DNA of 8,731 nt from Flavobacteriales bacterium (GTDB lineage Bacteria > Bacteroidota > Bacteroidia > Flavobacteriales_E > Vicingaceae): the NCBI GenBank assembly GCA_016763135.1, contig JAESUI010000096.1:1-8731 (forward strand), read 5' to 3'. Positions within the stretch are counted from its first letter, which is position 1, and every line of letters begins with the position of its first letter. The notes below the pieces were generated by a model. It ran no database searches and had not been told where the DNA came from. It saw nothing but the letters and a program-made list of their open reading frames with translations. The position numbers were made by a program, and so were the translations under genes. This document shows positions 5,840-8,731 of the stretch, one piece after another.

Positions 5840-7978
5840 TCACCTAACTAGATGACCATTAAAATAAACTCTGCTAAATGCTACAATTCCTGAAGGAACA
5901 ATCGTACCAGAGCTATTCTGAAGTACTCCAATTGAAACTGAATTATTAATAGCTATATATACATCAGCACTTATATGAGCTGTGGTATAGTTGTTTGTTG
6001 CATCAGTATAAACAACAACTGTTTTATATGTACCTCCATTTCTCAATATTTGTAATTGAACTTCATAGTTAGTTGAAGCATCAAATGTTACTGTAGCATC
6101 AATATGGTAAACCCCTGTTTCTGGAGCTTGAAACTGCCCAAGCCCACCGTTAAAGTTTCCTCCATTATCATATTCAATATTATTAAATACTAATTGAGTA
6201 AGTGTCCCTGATGAAATAGCTGTAGTTGAGGAATTCACGCTAAAATTGATTGGTTGTGGTAAACCTTGCCATTGAGCTCTTCCTCCACCTACATCAGTTA
6301 ACACATTCCCAATTGTTCCTGCATTATCATTAACATATAACCCATCAGTATATATAGTATCTTTATTATAAAAATCTCCAATATTTTGAGTAACTACTTT
6401 AGGTAGTCCATTTGCAGAAAACTGAACTGTATCTGTTTGGAGCTTTATTTTACCCCCTACTTTTGGATAGTTTATAGAAAAGGAATTATTTAAAGGTTCT
6501 AATGATTGAAAAACAGTATCAGCTCCTGTGATATAAAGCTCCCCAGTCATTCCATTTGCTAAAGATTGTGTTACATTAAAAGTTCCAAAAACATTTGTCC
6601 CTTGTGTGTATATTCCAATAGTATCTGGAGATACAACATTGAGTATAGTAAAAGGAGTTGTTGTGCCAACACCAACTTTCCCTGTGTTAAAATAAATATC
6701 TGGAGTATTCGATTGCCAAACTCCACCTAAACTGAGTGTGGAAGGGTCTATCCAAACTGCCTTTCCATTCCCGCCATTTGCCAAAACATACCCAGGGGTT
6801 AAATTACCACCTAACAAGTATAGTGAATCAGTCATAAAAGCTCCTTGATTAACATGTAAATTTGCACCACTTGTTGAATAGTTAAATATAGTATCAGCTT
6901 CATTATAGATGCTTGGAGATTTATTATATATCAAGTTTGAGGCTACATTACCAACACTAATTCCATTCATTGACACAGAGCTATCTGCTGCTACAACAAC
7001 ATGTCCATTTGGGGTATTATTTGCAAGGTACAGTATTCCTTGTGTAGGATCCAAGCCAATAATAGCTGAATCTGATCCAGAAAGAAAAATAGAGCCGACA
7101 AAAGCATTAGGGTTTGTTCCCCAAACAGATATTACAGCAGCATCTGGACCAGTCCCAGTAAAACTTGCTATAACCGTATCAGTTGAAACTACTGTTAATG
7201 AGTGTATTGGTGTAGCGGTTCCTATCCCTACTAAATCAGTATTATTATATACTATCCCAGTCCCTTGAACCCAATCATTATCAACTCCAAGTGAAGGTAA
7301 AACAACAAACCCACCACCATTACTTAAAAATATAGTGTCGTTAGTAGTATTTATACTTAATGTTTGTATCTCATTTGTTGCTGATGTATCATTTACATTT
7401 GCGGCACCATTTAATCCATTACAAACAACAAATGAACTTGTAACTTCTCCTGCATCTAATACAGTATTAGCATTAGCATCTAAACCTGCACGTACTTCAT
7501 AACCTCCATTTGGACAAGTAGCAGCAGTTGCAGCAACAGTATCTATCAAACTATTAAATCCTTGAACACCTGTGGCTGCAGATTTAGCAAACAGCGCATA
7601 AGGAACCGAAAGCAATTGTGAGGCACCTAAATCATCAAAACCTGATCCAGCATCAACTTCTATTTGCAAATAATATGCACCCCCTGTGCTCCAATTTATT
7701 GCAGAAAATGCCCCATTATTTATACTCCCTAATTCTAAATTAATGAGCCCAAGTTGATTAGTCGTTGTAGCATGTGTTTCAGTAAAAACTACTGTTCCTG
7801 TTGGAGACCCTTGATGAATTGAAAAACGAACACTTACAGCTTGGTTGTTTAAAGGCAATCCTAATGGGCCTCTTACAACCGCCTGATAATTAACTCCATC
7901 TGGAGCTTGAGAAAATAATTGTTGCGAGGAAATTAGTATTAACAGTAAGCCTAAGTAAAATAGTTTAAAGTGTTTCAT
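5840..7978 (-). CDS. Secreted multi-domain surface protein with C-terminal C1q-like domain
   Basis: The preferred ATG at 7976-7978 gives 712 residues; a GTG in the same frame at 7994-7996 would add MIIYRQ ahead of the signal peptide. Numbering from the ATG: signal peptide 1-23 (LFS before QAPDG); N-terminal platform 24-132, clearly paralogous to the next gene's (QAPDGVNYQAV to LLSVPYALFAK); Cys-pair module with C155 and C186, the same 31-residue spacing as in its neighbour; a NEIQTLS segment near 202; two tandem VGxGTxTP-started repeats (about 233-415 and 421-574); and a C-terminal C1q-like domain (about 577-712). C1q features seen are FNNIEYDNGGNFN, FQAPETGVYHIDATV and a final VYFNGHLVR strand. 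C1q-like domains form trimeric recognition heads in known proteins; the ligand here is unknown. There is no type IX sorting domain. It is first in the operon, 27 bp before the collagen-like gene. Confidence 0.88.
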   Translation of the reverse strand: MKHFKLFYLGLLLILISSQQLFSQAPDGVNYQAVVRGPLGLPLNNQAVSVRFSIHQGSPTGTVVFTETHATTTNQLGLINLELGSINNGAFSAINWSTGGAYYLQIEVDAGSGFDDLGASQLLSVPYALFAKSAATGVQGFNSLIDTVAATAATCPNGGYEVRAGLDANANTVLDAGEVTSSFVVCNGLNGAANVNDTSATNEIQTLSINTTNDTIFLSNGGGFVVLPSLGVDNDWVQGTGIVYNNTDLVGIGTATPIHSLTVVSTDTVIASFTGTGPDAAVISVWGTNPNAFVGSIFLSGSDSAIIGLDPTQGILYLANNTPNGHVVVAADSSVSMNGISVGNVASNLIYNKSPSIYNEADTIFNYSTSGANLHVNQGAFMTDSLYLLGGNLTPGYVLANGGNGKAVWIDPSTLSLGGVWQSNTPDIYFNTGKVGVGTTTPFTILNVVSPDTIGIYTQGTNVFGTFNVTQSLANGMTGELYITGADTVFQSLEPLNNSFSINYPKVGGKIKLQTDTVQFSANGLPKVVTQNIGDFYNKDTIYTDGLYVNDNAGTIGNVLTDVGGGRAQWQGLPQPINFSVNSSTTAISSGTLTQLVFNNIEYDNGGNFNGGLGQFQAPETGVYHIDATVTFDASTNYEVQLQILRNGGTYKTVVVYTDATNNYTTAHISADVYIAINNSVSIGVLQNSSGTIVPSGIVAFSRVYFNGHLVR
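6257..7282 (-). repeat. Two diverged tandem repeats of about 155-180 residues
   Basis: Within the C1q-like protein two units follow the same plan. Each begins with a Trp segment and VG(I/V)GT(A/T)TP, continues with VVSxDT, then an (F/Y)(L/I)(S/T)GxD strand, an Asp-Thr-Ile strand (ADTIFNY and KDTIYTD) and a DSLYL or DGLYV strand, and closes with TPGYVLANGGNGKAVW or TIGNVLTDVGGGRAQW. The units are too diverged for this to be a recent duplication. The arrangement suggests two stacked beta-rich shaft segments carrying the C1q-like tip. Confidence 0.7.
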
Positions 7979-8006
7979 TTGTCGATAAATTATCACGTTT
8001 GACCGA

Positions 8007-8037
8007 CAAATTTAAGCATCTTTAGAACGCAAGTCAA
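8007..8037 (-). promoter_or_regulatory. Bacteroidota-type promoter for the four-gene operon
   Basis: Read on the minus strand, a TTG (8037-8035) is followed by 20 bases and then TAAATTTG (8014-8007). This fits the Bacteroidota TTTG/TAnnTTTG primary-sigma consensus and spacing. Transcription would begin near 8000, about 22 bases before the ATG at 7978 and almost on top of the alternative GTG at 7996. It is the only match of this quality I found between the phosphatase gene and the operon. It was found by eye and not tested against a background model. Confidence 0.65.
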
Positions 8038-8077
8038 GTTTATTTTATAAGAGAAAAGTCAGATGAAGACAATAAGG

Positions 8078-8731
8078 TTAAGGCACATGCATCCCAACAA
8101 CAAGGATGTCATCAATTTGCTCTAAAGGACCTTTCCATTGTTCAATTGTATTATTTAAAAAATCTCTCTGGGCATTCATGCTTTTACCATTTAGCGTTAA
8201 TAAATAATCTCTAAATCGTTTATACATGAACTTCTTCCCTTTTGGTCCTCCAAATTGATCGGCATACCCATCAGAAAAAACATATATGTAGTCTTTTTCC
8301 TGCAACTGTATTACATGGTTTGTATATTTTTTAGAAGCATCTTCATAATAGCTCCCAATAGCAAATTTATCTGCTTTAAGCTGATTTACTTCTCCATCTC
8401 TAATTAAATATAAAGGATTGTATGCCCCAGCATATTGTAATTCTTTCGTTTTAGCATCATAACAACACAAGGCTAAATCCATACCATCTTTCGTTGTAGG
8501 ACCCATAGCGTTATTATGTAGCGTTTTACTAATCCCTTTATTTAATGCATCCAATATACTACCTGGATCATCGTTTGTCCGTAGAGCTTCATTCAACGCA
8601 TTATAACCAACGATGCTCATAAATGCTCCAGGAACACCATGACCCGTACAGTCAACAGCAGCAAAATAAACTTTATCTTTCTTTTTTTCTATCCAATAAA
8701 AATCACCACTAACAATATCTTTTGGTTTATA
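8078..8731 (-). CDS. SpoIIE/RsbU-type PP2C-like serine phosphatase, C-terminal part (5' end beyond the window)
   Basis: The frame is open to the right edge, giving the last 217 residues; the internal Met at 8618-8620 is not the start. The opening YKPKDIVSGDFYW and the DCTGHGVPGAFMS motif directly before and across that Met are hallmark SpoIIE-family (PPM) sequences. Metal-binding acidic residues are in place: D10 in SGDFYW, D27 in DCTGHG, D154 in FSDGYADQ, and D207/D208 in the final DDILVVG strand. By family knowledge these enzymes dephosphorylate STAS-type anti-sigma antagonists in partner-switching pathways, and in Bacteroidota they usually form the output end of larger sensor proteins whose N-terminal part would lie outside this window. 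The substrate cannot be seen. The gene is codirectional with the operon but 99 bp away and separated by a promoter, so co-transcription is possible but not required. Confidence 0.92.
   Translation of the reverse strand, partial: YKPKDIVSGDFYWIEKKKDKVYFAAVDCTGHGVPGAFMSIVGYNALNEALRTNDDPGSILDALNKGISKTLHNNAMGPTTKDGMDLALCCYDAKTKELQYAGAYNPLYLIRDGEVNQLKADKFAIGSYYEDASKKYTNHVIQLQEKDYIYVFSDGYADQFGGPKGKKFMYKRFRDYLLTLNGKSMNAQRDFLNNTIEQWKGPLEQIDDILVVGMHVP

Noticed and set aside
6909..7268. Plus-strand open frame of 119 codons opposite the C1q-like gene
   Set aside because: It shows no motif, and the minus-strand frame has the conserved VGIGT-type and beta-strand pattern.
2489..7978. Prophage or phage tail-fibre locus, suggested by S74, collagen and repeat modules
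   Set aside because: No phage structural, packaging, lysis or integration genes are present; both proteins have signal peptides and sit with type IX-related genes. These modules are common in Bacteroidota surface proteins.
1..8731. CRISPR array, tRNA, rRNA or insertion sequence
   Set aside because: No regularly spaced direct repeats with unique spacers, no tRNA or rRNA sequence and no transposase were seen; the repeats present are in-frame protein repeats.

Overview
The window looks like part of a Bacteroidota chromosome, probably flavobacterial or a relative. The evidence is AT-rich DNA, a promoter of the TTG-N20-TAnnTTTG type, a PorP/SprF-family protein, a gliding-motility-associated C-terminal (CHU_C, type IX secretion type B) domain, and mature N-termini that begin with Gln after the predicted signal peptides. 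All supported genes lie on the minus strand, so biological order runs from the right end of the window to the left. No lower rank can be resolved from sequence alone.

Layout in transcription order. (1) 8731-8078: the C-terminal 217 residues of a SpoIIE/RsbU-type PP2C-like phosphatase, cut by the window edge. (2) 8077-7979: a 99-bp gap with a good Bacteroidota promoter facing left. (3) 7978-5840: a secreted multi-domain protein ending in a C1q-like domain. (4) 5812-2489: a secreted 1107-residue fibre-like protein with an uninterrupted collagen-like Gly-X-Y tract, a 17-residue-periodic YadA-head-like array and a C-terminal S74 self-cleaving intramolecular chaperone. (5) 2478-1747: a small secreted protein with one SprB-like repeat and a CHU_C type B sorting domain. 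(6) 1734-349: a PorP/SprF-type outer-membrane protein fused to an OmpA peptidoglycan-binding domain. Gaps within (3)-(6) are 27, 10 and 12 bp, so these four genes very probably form one operon driven from the 7979-8077 gap. The left 348 bp has no convincing gene.

Working model (inference). The operon encodes a cell-surface fibre or adhesin apparatus and its export partner. The PorP/SprF-OmpA protein and the small CHU_C protein look like a cognate type IX secretion pair. The two large proteins share a paralogous N-terminal platform but carry different distal modules: a collagen stalk, head repeats and S74 chaperone in one, and a C1q-like tip in the other. Neither large protein shows a type IX sorting domain, so how they reach or stay on the surface is the main open question. 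Each domain type is already known. What may be undescribed is the particular four-gene combination, especially the collagen-like and C1q-like modules placed in adjacent genes.
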